A stretch of DNA of 64,000 nt. Origin: JACJYC01 sp964558465 (GTDB taxonomy: Bacteria; Bacteroidota; Bacteroidia; Chitinophagales; Saprospiraceae). A model generated the notes under the pieces. That model searched no databases. It was not told the origin of the DNA and saw only the letters and a list, made by a program, of their open reading frames with translations. Shown here in pieces: positions 33,901 to 41,059 of this stretch (position 1 is its first letter; each line of letters opens with the position of its first letter). Where the stretch lies: assembly GCA_964558465.1 (NCBI GenBank), contig CAZLEF010000034.1, positions 3,306-67,305 of the forward strand. The letters run 5' to 3'. The translations under genes were made by a program, and so were the position numbers.

Positions 33901-36181
33901 AATAACCACTGCGCAAACAAGCCCTAAAACCATGCGTGTTTTTTTGCATGAAATTGGTTTAGCTTACAGCAATAGGAAAAAAGGTAATCCTTCAGAGAAT
34001 CTCAATAAGGCTATTCAATACTTCAAAACAGCAGCGGCATATACCAAAGCGCTCGAAATGACCCGAAGCTGGGGGCTTAAAATGATCAGCCTGGCTTCCT
34101 TATACCTGAGAAGGAAAGATCATAACCCTGATGAAAATAAAAAAGAGGCCGGATTCGTATTGGCGGAGGTACTTTCAAAAATAGATAAATCCACAGACTT
34201 TCATTTATGGTTCCAGGCTAAACTCAACCTATCAATTACCTATTTAAATGAGGACGGAATAGAAACCCCAGACGATTTGGAGTGCGCAAAAAACATCCTG
34301 ATCGAATTAGAATCCAAAGAATTTCTTTCCGATTTGTTTCCGTCGGAATTGGGTAGCCTTTACGGTACCCTTGGTTATGTGTATTCCAAAATGCCTTCGG
34401 GCCGGCATGAAGAAAATATCAGCCAGGCCCTTGATTATTATGACAAAACCCTTGCCATTTTCTCTCCGCACCTCTTTCCGGAAAAGTGTTTTCAAATTGC
34501 ATGGACGCCGGCCCATCTCCATTTTGAAGCCGGCAACTGGCAAAAAGCTGGAGAACTGTTCGATATGCTGGTTCAATCTCACGAATTTCTTTATGCCCAG
34601 TCGCTTTTCCTCTCTTCTAAAACCCGTCAGCTTTCAGCAAGCCAGGGAGCGTTCATCCGCCTTGCATACGCTAAAGCCAAATCCGGAAAAACTGAGGAAG
34701 CCATTTGGGCGCTCGAAAAAGGAAAATCGCAATACCTCAACCAGGTCCTGCAACGTGAAGGAAAAGATCTTTCCATCCTTGAAATGGAGGCGCCGGAATT
34801 GATGGACCAGTATAAAATCCTGATCCGGCAAAGGTCCCAATTAGAATCCTGGGAAAGAGACCTTCAATTTAAATCCCATCAACCAGAGGAAGCCGAAGAC
34901 CTCAGACGTCAAATTCTGGACAACGATTCCAGCTTGCAAGCGATAACAAACCAAATAAATGAGATCATTGGGGAATCTGAAAGAACCATATCCCATCAAT
35001 TGAGCGAACTCGGTAAATTTCTTGAAGAAAAAACCTGCATCGTTTGTCCTATCACAACCAACCACGGCACTTTGATCTTTCTGATGAAGAATAATTCCGG
35101 AAAAATAAACGCAGAATACATCGAACTGGATAGCCTCACTTCTACGGAATTGACAGTTATGAGGAAGAAATGGGAAAAAGTAATCAACCTGGACTTATCG
35201 ATCCGACAAACCGAATGGGAATATTTTCTGGATGAAGTCGGTTTACAATTGGGACAACAAATTTTTTATCACCTGACTCCACTTTTCAGAAACAATAGCA
35301 CAACCAAATGCGTCCTGATCACCTTTCAGGAATACAGTTATTTGCCGTTGCACCTCGCCTACCGCATTGAAGGCGGAAAGAGGAAATATTTCATGGATGA
35401 TTATATCTTTTCATATGCGCCTTCCATCAGGATTTGGATGCACTGCAAAAAAAATGCCTCTCTGCCAGAAAACGAAGAACACCTGCTTGCCATTGAAGAC
35501 CCCCGTCCCACCAAAGCCCCACAACTGACCGGGGCCGCATTGGAAGTTGCCGCAATAACCGGCATGATCCCTGGCCATACCATACTTCGTCATGGCGAAT
35601 GTACCCAAAGCAATATTTTAGATCAAATGCGCCACGCCACCTGCAGCCATTTCTCCTGCCATGGCCACAACCGGTGGGATAATCCGCTGTTAAGCCAATT
35701 ATTGGTCTCTTTTGATGAATCCCTTCACCTGAAAGATATCCTGAATTTGCCTTATTCCGTTTCGCGCCTGGCAACCCTTTCAGCCTGTGAAACAGGTTTG
35801 CCCGGATTGGAAATTCCCGACGAGGTCATCGGTTTGCCCACAGGTTTGATCCAGGCTGGTTTCTCCGGGGTGATTGCTTCCATCTGGAGTGTACCTGATT
35901 TTGCGACAGCTCTTTTGATGATCCGGTTTTACTGGCTTTGGAGAAAAATAGGACTAGAAGTAGACAGTGCTTTACAACAAGCACAAATATGGGTCAGGAA
36001 TTCGCTACACCACGAAAAAGCAGCATTTTTGGAAAAGCTGATCGACTTTAATCAATTGACGTACGACCCAAATCTTAAAATACAGCCTGTTGAATATTTA
36101 AACTGGCTTAAAGCTACTCCGTTCGAAAATGCCTATTATGAACCTAAAAACTGGGGCGCTTTTTACCTTATGGGTTATTAA
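30941..36181 (+). CDS. TPR-CHAT protein, caspase-like protease
   Basis: A 1746-residue cytosolic protein lying between argE and argH. From about residue 200 to 1300 it is a long array of tetratricopeptide-type repeats, many with the insert seen in CHAT partners (LGVAYRLRLKGDNRANLEKS; LGTIYQKRILGDPEENLEQA). The C-terminal ~350 residues are a CHAT domain with catalytic His1574 in HFSCHGHN and Cys1616 in LSACETGLPG, so protease activity is likely intact. The N-terminal 200 residues are helical and unassigned. The gene is visibly richer in A/T than the arg genes around it, suggesting transfer. CHAT proteases often act in bacterial conflict or regulated cell death, but no partner effector or sensor gene is next to it. 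Confidence 0.9.
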   Translation: MEEKRIRELAIFVGELNNIIGADPNILNDFIERHPESLTKTFFLELYEFADIFVQLKRVGNAENVEFLAEILQQFEVKKCLSENEPSASASWIFPALRALGLSLLPHHYDQWIQEAMTAAPPDIKPILEALKENQYDKLFLSCKQLRRQYVLEDKFVERIALKLIGLEIYEHFSREIEIIPQDELASGADFLLPVLDSGIIFARNINASGCAAKYAFWKGNILHKLQGLEAALPHFRNALEYYEPVIDHIPGYDMLSAALNDAIFIELAQNGKIDEGLPYLESAINQYRHAADREPKLVLPNLARAMWNIAKSTASKGDLEKVDKYYTEAATHFRKVLEFRPDVFSQLAEVLFEHMVILQERNEYKKGIDLAQELAFRLFDPPKPLNERLRILQISAHITLGDLYFREQSPDLAEKYHRETLAFQTAFTNDFPERDIALGQTLLVLATTLLANHKIEEAKELLIKAKTISNKWLVGNPENDEIIIVHAEICTKTGQCLAAYKAYDIAEDQYLESFNLLIKHINSNNQDRYSGLLNEVGNNLVDLYFRTGKSAQTKPIADAMHLYGGRVTISFENAGIWMEKEKEEQKLLDNRHYTLVKKLHNSNALTKVKEDIEILEQLLTITEIDRTPYTYYKYRYFYGLCQFHLNDSQSLEKAIQIFEEALIFFPKEKAFLFWLEIRQNLALAYRRRKAGVPAENLEKAIEHNELLLAEIEENPGYQSFSNMSLINLGVAYRLRLKGDNRANLEKSLMCFHKVISFFSKEDQAEMWARAHLGLTNTYKKLKVFDYKYYGQLEKASLDEAASVNEQKVEPILWAGICTEIATLYRDLQYGNIQDNLQAALRFAQKAVDIYAPQDYLSDWAEASKILATVYLYLEDEMGKAYNIDKGIEWLEKSIEASQGQPDKVDLFDLYIELGQLYSLRISGIPAENMEKAIKCCEKAFEITEEPGNDRLIFAYTKLGTIYQKRILGDPEENLEQAIRYLSKAEKITTAQTSPKTMRVFLHEIGLAYSNRKKGNPSENLNKAIQYFKTAAAYTKALEMTRSWGLKMISLASLYLRRKDHNPDENKKEAGFVLAEVLSKIDKSTDFHLWFQAKLNLSITYLNEDGIETPDDLECAKNILIELESKEFLSDLFPSELGSLYGTLGYVYSKMPSGRHEENISQALDYYDKTLAIFSPHLFPEKCFQIAWTPAHLHFEAGNWQKAGELFDMLVQSHEFLYAQSLFLSSKTRQLSASQGAFIRLAYAKAKSGKTEEAIWALEKGKSQYLNQVLQREGKDLSILEMEAPELMDQYKILIRQRSQLESWERDLQFKSHQPEEAEDLRRQILDNDSSLQAITNQINEIIGESERTISHQLSELGKFLEEKTCIVCPITTNHGTLIFLMKNNSGKINAEYIELDSLTSTELTVMRKKWEKVINLDLSIRQTEWEYFLDEVGLQLGQQIFYHLTPLFRNNSTTKCVLITFQEYSYLPLHLAYRIEGGKRKYFMDDYIFSYAPSIRIWMHCKKNASLPENEEHLLAIEDPRPTKAPQLTGAALEVAAITGMIPGHTILRHGECTQSNILDQMRHATCSHFSCHGHNRWDNPLLSQLLVSFDESLHLKDILNLPYSVSRLATLSACETGLPGLEIPDEVIGLPTGLIQAGFSGVIASIWSVPDFATALLMIRFYWLWRKIGLEVDSALQQAQIWVRNSLHHEKAAFLEKLIDFNQLTYDPNLKIQPVEYLNWLKATPFENAYYEPKNWGAFYLMGY

Positions 36182-36245
36182 TTACCCCATACCCGTTGAA
36201 TTTTTCAAATCACTTTTGCTTACTTACTTTAAAAAAATTTCCCCC

Positions 36246-36253
36246 TACCTTTG
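36246..36253 (+). promoter_or_regulatory. -7 promoter box of argH
   Basis: TACCTTTG, an exact match to TAnnTTTG, 36 bp before the argH ATG. It gives argH a promoter of its own downstream of the CHAT gene. Confidence 0.6.
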
Positions 36254-36288
36254 AATTTTAAATTTTGATTTTTACATTTTGCATTCCC

Positions 36289-37584
36289 ATGAAACTCTGG
36301 CAAAAAAACCAATCCGTCAATCAACTCGTCGAGCGGTTCACCATCGGGCGGGACCCCGAATTTGACCTGCTCCTCGCCCGGTACGATATCCAGGGCTCGG
36401 TGGCGCACGCACAGATGCTGGCGGTCATCGGACTGCTCGAACCGGCCGAACTGGCGGCCCTGCAATCCGAACTCGGCAAACTGGCCGCCAAAGTGGAAGC
36501 CGGCGAATTTGTCATCGAGCCGGGCGTGGAAGACGTTCATTCCCAGGTGGAACTGGAACTCACCCGCGCCCTCGGCGACACCGGCAAAAAGATCCACAGC
36601 GGGCGGTCGCGCAACGACCAGGTGCTGGTGGACCTGCGCCTGTTCTTCCGGGCCGAAATCCGGGAAATCGCGGAACTGGTCCAACAGCTTTTTGAAGTGT
36701 TGATGACCCGCAGCGAGGCGTCCAAAGAGATCCTCCTACCGGGTTATACCCATACCCAGGTGGCCATGGTATCGTCGTTCGGCCTTTGGTTCGGGGCCTA
36801 CGCCGAAACGCTGACCGACGACCTGCGCTTGCTGCGGGCAGTTTACGATATCATCAACCAGAATCCGTTGGGTTCGGCGGCAGGCTACGGCAGTTCACTT
36901 CCCCTCAACCGGCGCATGACCACAGAATTGCTGGGTTTCCACGACCTGAACTACAACGCCGTCCACGCGCAGATGGGCCGCGGCAAAACCGAACAATACC
37001 TCTCCTTCGCACTCGCCGCCCTGGGCGCCACCCTGGGCAAACTGGCGGCGGATATCTGCCTGTTCTCCAGCCAGAACTTCGATTTCCTGAAACTGCCGGA
37101 CGCCTTCACTACGGGTTCCAGCATCATGCCGCATAAAAAGAACCCGGACGTGTTCGAACTGATCCGGGCCAAATGCAACTTGCTGCAGAACGTTCCGCAA
37201 AGGGTTTTTGCCGTCACCGCCAACCTCATCAGCGGTTACCACCGGGATTTTCAACTGCTCAAGGAACAGATCTTCCCTGCTATCGCCGACCTCAAAGACT
37301 GCCTGGCTCTGGCCATCTATTGCCTGCCGGAAATCCAACTCCGGGAAAATATCCTGAATGATGAAAAATACAAACTGCTGTACACCGTTGAGGCCGTCAA
37401 CCGGGAAGTGCTCGACGGCCTGCCCTTCCGGGAAGCCTACAAAAAGATCGGCGAACAGGTGGAAAACGGGACGTTTGAATTCAGCGGCCACTTGAACCAT
37501 ACCCACGAGGGTAGTTTGGGGAACCTTTGTCTGGAGGAGATCCGGCGGAAGATGGGGGAGGCTTGGTGGACGGTAGACGGCTGA
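36289..37584 (+). CDS. argH: Argininosuccinate lyase
   Basis: Cleaves argininosuccinate to arginine and fumarate, the last step of the pathway. The 431-residue product shows IHSGRSRNDQVLVDLRLFFR, LPGYTHTQVA, the residues NPLGSAAGYGSSLPLNR, and the fumarase/lyase signature GSSIMPHKKNPDVFE with the catalytic Ser. The start is the ATG of MKLWQKNQS after the promoter box at 36246. It is cut off from the other arg genes by the 5.2-kb CHAT gene. The last codons (WWTVDG) run into the GACGGTGGACGG repeat that follows. Confidence 0.95.
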   Translation: MKLWQKNQSVNQLVERFTIGRDPEFDLLLARYDIQGSVAHAQMLAVIGLLEPAELAALQSELGKLAAKVEAGEFVIEPGVEDVHSQVELELTRALGDTGKKIHSGRSRNDQVLVDLRLFFRAEIREIAELVQQLFEVLMTRSEASKEILLPGYTHTQVAMVSSFGLWFGAYAETLTDDLRLLRAVYDIINQNPLGSAAGYGSSLPLNRRMTTELLGFHDLNYNAVHAQMGRGKTEQYLSFALAALGATLGKLAADICLFSSQNFDFLKLPDAFTTGSSIMPHKKNPDVFELIRAKCNLLQNVPQRVFAVTANLISGYHRDFQLLKEQIFPAIADLKDCLALAIYCLPEIQLRENILNDEKYKLLYTVEAVNREVLDGLPFREAYKKIGEQVENGTFEFSGHLNHTHEGSLGNLCLEEIRRKMGEAWWTVDG

Positions 37585-37820
37585 CGGTGGACGGCCCACG
37601 GTAGACGGTGAACGGCCTACGGTGGACGGTTAGGCTCCTGAGCGGAGTCGAAGGAGACGGCCTACGGTGGATGGTTAGGCTCCTGAGCGGAGTCGAAGGA
37701 GACGGCTGACGGTGGACGGTTAGGCCCCTGAGCGGAGTCGAAGGAGACGGCCTACGGTGGACGGTTAGGCTCCTGAGCGGAGTCGAAGGAGACGGCTGAC
37801 GGTGGACGGCTGCCTTGTTC
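37585..37820. repeat. 45-bp tandem repeat array with CTCCGCTCAG word
   Basis: Four copies of a 45-bp unit start at 37635, 37680, 37725 and 37770, each containing CCTGAGCGGAGTCGAAGGAG and then a GACGG plus CTACGGTGGACGG or CTGACGGTGGACGG end. Degenerate half units fill 37585-37634. It precedes the four-helix-bundle gene, which is mirrored on its other side by the array 38255-38450. Confidence 0.9.
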
Positions 37821-37858
37821 CGGAACAGGCTGTCTTTATATCTCGATTGAAAAATGGT

Positions 37859-38215
37859 TTACTTTGCATCCCGGGTTTTGATCAACTTTTTTATAGAAGC
37901 CTGGATCTTTTCTGCTTGATTTTCCAGTTTTTCCAACGTTATCTGATCGATATAATGAATCCGGTGAGCGAGGTTCAACTGTGTGATGACTTCTGCACAG
38001 GACCCTTTCTCAACATTAAAGTAATATACAGATTCCTTGATTGTACCGCGTTCATCTCCTTCTGCGATGTTAGAAGGGATTGAAACAACGGCTCTTTGGA
38101 TTTGATTACATAGCCCAAAATCCTTGGAAAATGGTTTTGTTTTGGTTATTGAATAAATATCTCCAGCTAATTCCAATCCCTCTTGCCAAACCCTTAAATT
38201 TTTAAAATTTCCCAT
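37859..38215 (-). CDS. Four-helix bundle protein (S23/IVP family)
   Basis: A 118-residue helical protein of the family first seen as an open frame in 23S rRNA intervening sequences, related in fold to the Avd accessory protein of diversity-generating retroelements. Family features are LRVWQEGLELAGDIYSITK, FGLCNQIQRAVVSIPSNIAE and GDERGT. The length is typical. The molecular role is unknown. No reverse transcriptase or rRNA lies nearby. The gene is flanked on both sides by CCTACGGTGGACGG-type repeats in opposite orientation, which suggests that gene and repeats move or recombine as a cassette. Confidence 0.85.
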   Translation of the reverse strand: MGNFKNLRVWQEGLELAGDIYSITKTKPFSKDFGLCNQIQRAVVSIPSNIAEGDERGTIKESVYYFNVEKGSCAEVITQLNLAHRIHYIDQITLEKLENQAEKIQASIKKLIKTRDAK

Positions 38216-38254
38216 TTTATCCGATTTAAATTGAAAAATCCATCAGCCATCCAC

Positions 38255-38450
38255 CTTAGGCCGTCTATCGTCTTCCGTAGGCCGTCTATCGTCTACCGTC
38301 TACCGTGGGCCGTCTTCCGTGGGCCGTCTACCATCTACCGTGGGCCGTCCATCGTCAGCCATTTGTCGTAGGCCATCTACCATAGGCCGTCTACCGTCAG
38401 CCGGCCACCGTCCACCGTAGGCCGTCCACCGTCAGCCGGCCACCGGCTCA
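38255..38450. repeat. Array of CCGTAGGCCGTCTACCGT words, complement of the 37585 array
   Basis: About ten near copies of CCGTAGGCCGTC and CTACCGTGGGCCGTC run to the end of the symporter gene. They read as the complement of the repeats at 37585-37820, so the two arrays face each other across the four-helix-bundle gene. The last few codons of the symporter frame lie in this array. Confidence 0.85.
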
Positions 38451-40015
38451 AACCCCCGGGGCGGAAAACGCTGCTGCGTCAGTCTCGAGACAACCAGGAT
38501 AATCAGAAAATTCACGACCATCGCCAGCGTCCGGAAGGGGAACAGCACCACTCCGTCTTCCACCATGGGGTAAGGCAACAGAACAGGCAGGCCCAGGGTA
38601 GCGTCGCCGCCGCCGAAACGCAGGATAAATGCGGCCGCAAAACCCGCCAGGGCGCCGGCTGCATTGGCTTTTTTGTCAAACATCGCACAGGTCAACGCCG
38701 GAAAAAGCAGGCAATACACAAAATCGCTGCAAAGGAACCAGAGTTCGTACACACTCCTGATATTCAGGGCCATCAGGGTTGCCGCTACCCCGACGATCCA
38801 GATGCATCGTTTGATGACCCTTACCAGGCGCTCACCCGTTATATTAGGTTGGAGCAGGGGCCGCCAAACGTTCCAGGCGGCCATGGAGGATGCTGAAAGA
38901 ACCGAAGAATCCACCGAGGACATCACAGCCGCCGCCACGGCGCCAAGGCCCAGCGCCGCCACCCAGGGATTGGTCAGGTAATGCAGCACCCAGGGAAGGG
39001 TCGAAGCCGGCTCCGGAACCGGGGGCAAACCCATACCCTCCCAATCCGCCACCGACCCAACGATCCCGATGATTACCGCCGGTGTCGCAGCGATCAGGCA
39101 AACCACGCCGGCTATGATGGAAAGCGTCACTGCCGCGTTTTCGCTCCGGGCCGACAACACCCGCTGGAAATACACCTGCCAGGCCGTACCGCCAAAAATC
39201 AACAAAAAAGCGTAATCCCACCAGAACCAATAGGACGTCCCCAGCGCTTCCCGCGAAGGAAACAGGCTCGCAGCCGCTCCAAATTTTTCCTGGTAGGCCG
39301 GCCAGGCAACCGCCCAGCCGCCAACTTGTTCGAGCGCAAATGGCGTCACCAGAAACAAACCGCCCAGCAGAAAAACCAACTGAATGACATCTGTAAAGGC
39401 TACCGACCACAACCCGCCGATCGCTGTGTATGCAATGGCGATCAACGCCGAAATGACAATGGCGGTGGTCGTCTCCAGGTCAAAAACCACCCCGAAGGTC
39501 GTACCCAGCGCCGTCAGTATGGCGCCGGTCCAGAAGATCTCTCCGGTGAGGGCGGGCAGAAAAAAAAGCGCCGCCGCCCGCTTGCCGAACCGCATTTCAA
39601 GAGGGTCGAGCATGGTGCGGAAGCGTTGCCGGCGCATCCGGCGGGCAAAAAGCAGGCCGCCCACAATCAGGCTGAACGCGTAACCCCAGGGCGCCTGCAC
39701 CCATACCAGCCCCTGGCTCGCCGTATACTCGGCTGTGCCGTTGATATAGCCGCCGTCGATCCAGGTGGCGCTCATGGTAAAAATGGCAACGTATAAGGGC
39801 AGGGAACGCCCGGCCAGCATCATGTCGTCCAGGGAATCGAGTTTGCCCAATCCGGCGGCCCAGGCCCCGGCATAATAGATCAATCCGTAAAACACCAGCA
39901 TCACCCAATATGCGGGCCAATTGACGTCCAATTCCGTGAAAAAGCGCAAATAACCGCCAAGCAGCAGAAGCAACACAAATAAAAACAGAGTGGTTACCCA
40001 AGGACGTCTCATCAT
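38432..40015 (-). CDS. Sodium:solute symporter, probable choline transporter
   Basis: A 527-residue SSF transporter with about 13 membrane helices, closer to the high-affinity choline transporter group (SLC5A7-like) than to ActP. The conserved part begins DDMMLAGRSLPLYVAIFTMS, followed by ATWIDGGYINGTAEY, and contains VMSSVDSSVLSASSMAAWNV in the C-terminal half. It is divergent from a phosphatidylcholine synthase gene 241 bp away, which supports choline as substrate by context. The last residues (FEPVAG) are encoded by the repeat array that follows, so the C-terminus has probably been altered without loss of helices. Confidence 0.82.
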   Translation of the reverse strand: MMRRPWVTTLFLFVLLLLLGGYLRFFTELDVNWPAYWVMLVFYGLIYYAGAWAAGLGKLDSLDDMMLAGRSLPLYVAIFTMSATWIDGGYINGTAEYTASQGLVWVQAPWGYAFSLIVGGLLFARRMRRQRFRTMLDPLEMRFGKRAAALFFLPALTGEIFWTGAILTALGTTFGVVFDLETTTAIVISALIAIAYTAIGGLWSVAFTDVIQLVFLLGGLFLVTPFALEQVGGWAVAWPAYQEKFGAAASLFPSREALGTSYWFWWDYAFLLIFGGTAWQVYFQRVLSARSENAAVTLSIIAGVVCLIAATPAVIIGIVGSVADWEGMGLPPVPEPASTLPWVLHYLTNPWVAALGLGAVAAAVMSSVDSSVLSASSMAAWNVWRPLLQPNITGERLVRVIKRCIWIVGVAATLMALNIRSVYELWFLCSDFVYCLLFPALTCAMFDKKANAAGALAGFAAAFILRFGGGDATLGLPVLLPYPMVEDGVVLFPFRTLAMVVNFLIILVVSRLTQQRFPPRGFEPVAG

Positions 40016-40124
40016 CAGTAAATCAATTGTATCAATTACGGTAAATGTTTGCCGAACCCCGGCAAAATACCAAAATCCGGTTATATTTAGCCCTTAATTG
40101 ATGAAATGTATGCGGATCCGGTAG

Positions 40125-40170
40125 AAGGCTGACGGCCAGGCTCCTGAGCGGAGTCGAAGGAGACGGTAAC
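40125..40170. repeat. Single copy of the CTCCTGAGCGGAGTCGAAGG word
   Basis: In the gap between the divergent choline symporter and pcs genes lies one copy of the 37635-type unit (GCTCCTGAGCGGAGTCGAAG at about 40140). A further short copy is near 41006. Confidence 0.7.
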
Positions 40171-40256
40171 GACCTCTTACGGGAATTTCAGCCCCGACCA
40201 CACCTTTTACCAATTTTCAGGCCGTCTGCCTTCTACTGTCTGCCAAATAATGATTT

Positions 40257-40979
40257 ATGAATCACGAAAGCACGATCGCATTCAGCCCGCTTCGCACCGC
40301 TGCCGCCTGGGGGGTCCATTTGTTCACCGCGAGCGGCCTGCTCGCCGGGTTTATGGCTTTGCTGGCCATCAACAATCAGGATTGGCAGTCGGCCATGTGG
40401 TGGCTCCTGGTTGCCCAATTCATCGACGGCATTGACGGCACCCTGGCCCGTTTGGTCAAAGTACGCGAAGTACTCCCCTTTTTTAATGGAAAAAATCTGG
40501 ATTATGTCGTCGATTTTGTCAACTACGCTATTGTTCCGGCCTATTTTTTTTATTGGGCAGGACTGGCGGAAGGTGTAGGGGTGTGGATCGGCGCTTTTGC
40601 CATTCTGCTTTCCTCGGCGATCTATTACGGAAAGGAGGGAATGGTGGCGGACGAACAATATTTCGTCGGTTTTCCGGTTTTGTGGAACTGGGTGGTGTAT
40701 TACCTGTTCTTTGTGTTTCAATTCCCGGCCGGCCTTAATATCGCATTGATCCTGTTTTTTGCCGTCCTGCATTTTGTACCTATCCAGTTTGCCTACCCCA
40801 GTCGGGCCCGCCATCACAGGACCCTGACCTGGATCGTAACGGGCGTAACCGGAGGCGCCGTCGTCATTCTGCTCTATCTGTACCCTGAACCGGCGCCCGT
40901 TTTCAAGTGGATAACCATAGCGGGAGCGGCTTATTTCGGGGTGTTTGGGGTATGGACAACCTTGAGGAAGAAAAGGTGA
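40257..40979 (+). CDS. pcs: Phosphatidylcholine synthase
   Basis: A 240-residue integral membrane CDP-alcohol phosphotransferase with about eight helices. The active-site motif is DGTLAR, then 12 residues, then Gly, three residues, Asp, three residues, Asp (NGKNLDYVVDFVNYAIVPAY). This DG-x2-AR-x12-G-x3-D-x3-D spacing is the pattern of Pcs, longer than the x8 of most family members. Pcs condenses CDP-diacylglycerol with choline to form phosphatidylcholine in one step. A choline-type symporter is encoded divergently next to it, so the pair makes a complete uptake-to-lipid module. PC is uncommon in Bacteroidota, which makes this notable. Confidence 0.87.
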   Translation: MNHESTIAFSPLRTAAAWGVHLFTASGLLAGFMALLAINNQDWQSAMWWLLVAQFIDGIDGTLARLVKVREVLPFFNGKNLDYVVDFVNYAIVPAYFFYWAGLAEGVGVWIGAFAILLSSAIYYGKEGMVADEQYFVGFPVLWNWVVYYLFFVFQFPAGLNIALILFFAVLHFVPIQFAYPSRARHHRTLTWIVTGVTGGAVVILLYLYPEPAPVFKWITIAGAAYFGVFGVWTTLRKKR

Positions 40980-41059
40980 CAGTGGTCAGTTGGCAGCCAG
41001 AGAACTGAGCGGAGTCGAAGTTCCGTCAATCCATTTCCGGTTTTCAAAAATCCTGACGA

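Noticed and set aside
30941..36181. Type III-E CRISPR TPR-CHAT (Csx29-like) component
   Set aside because: The architecture is similar, but there is no gRAMP, no CRISPR array and no other Cas gene nearby.
37635..37814. CRISPR-like array (regular 45-bp period)
   Set aside because: Units are contiguous without unique spacers, and there are no cas genes in the window.
37859..38215. Avd protein of a diversity-generating retroelement
   Set aside because: The fold is similar, but no reverse transcriptase or template/variable repeat pair is present in the window.
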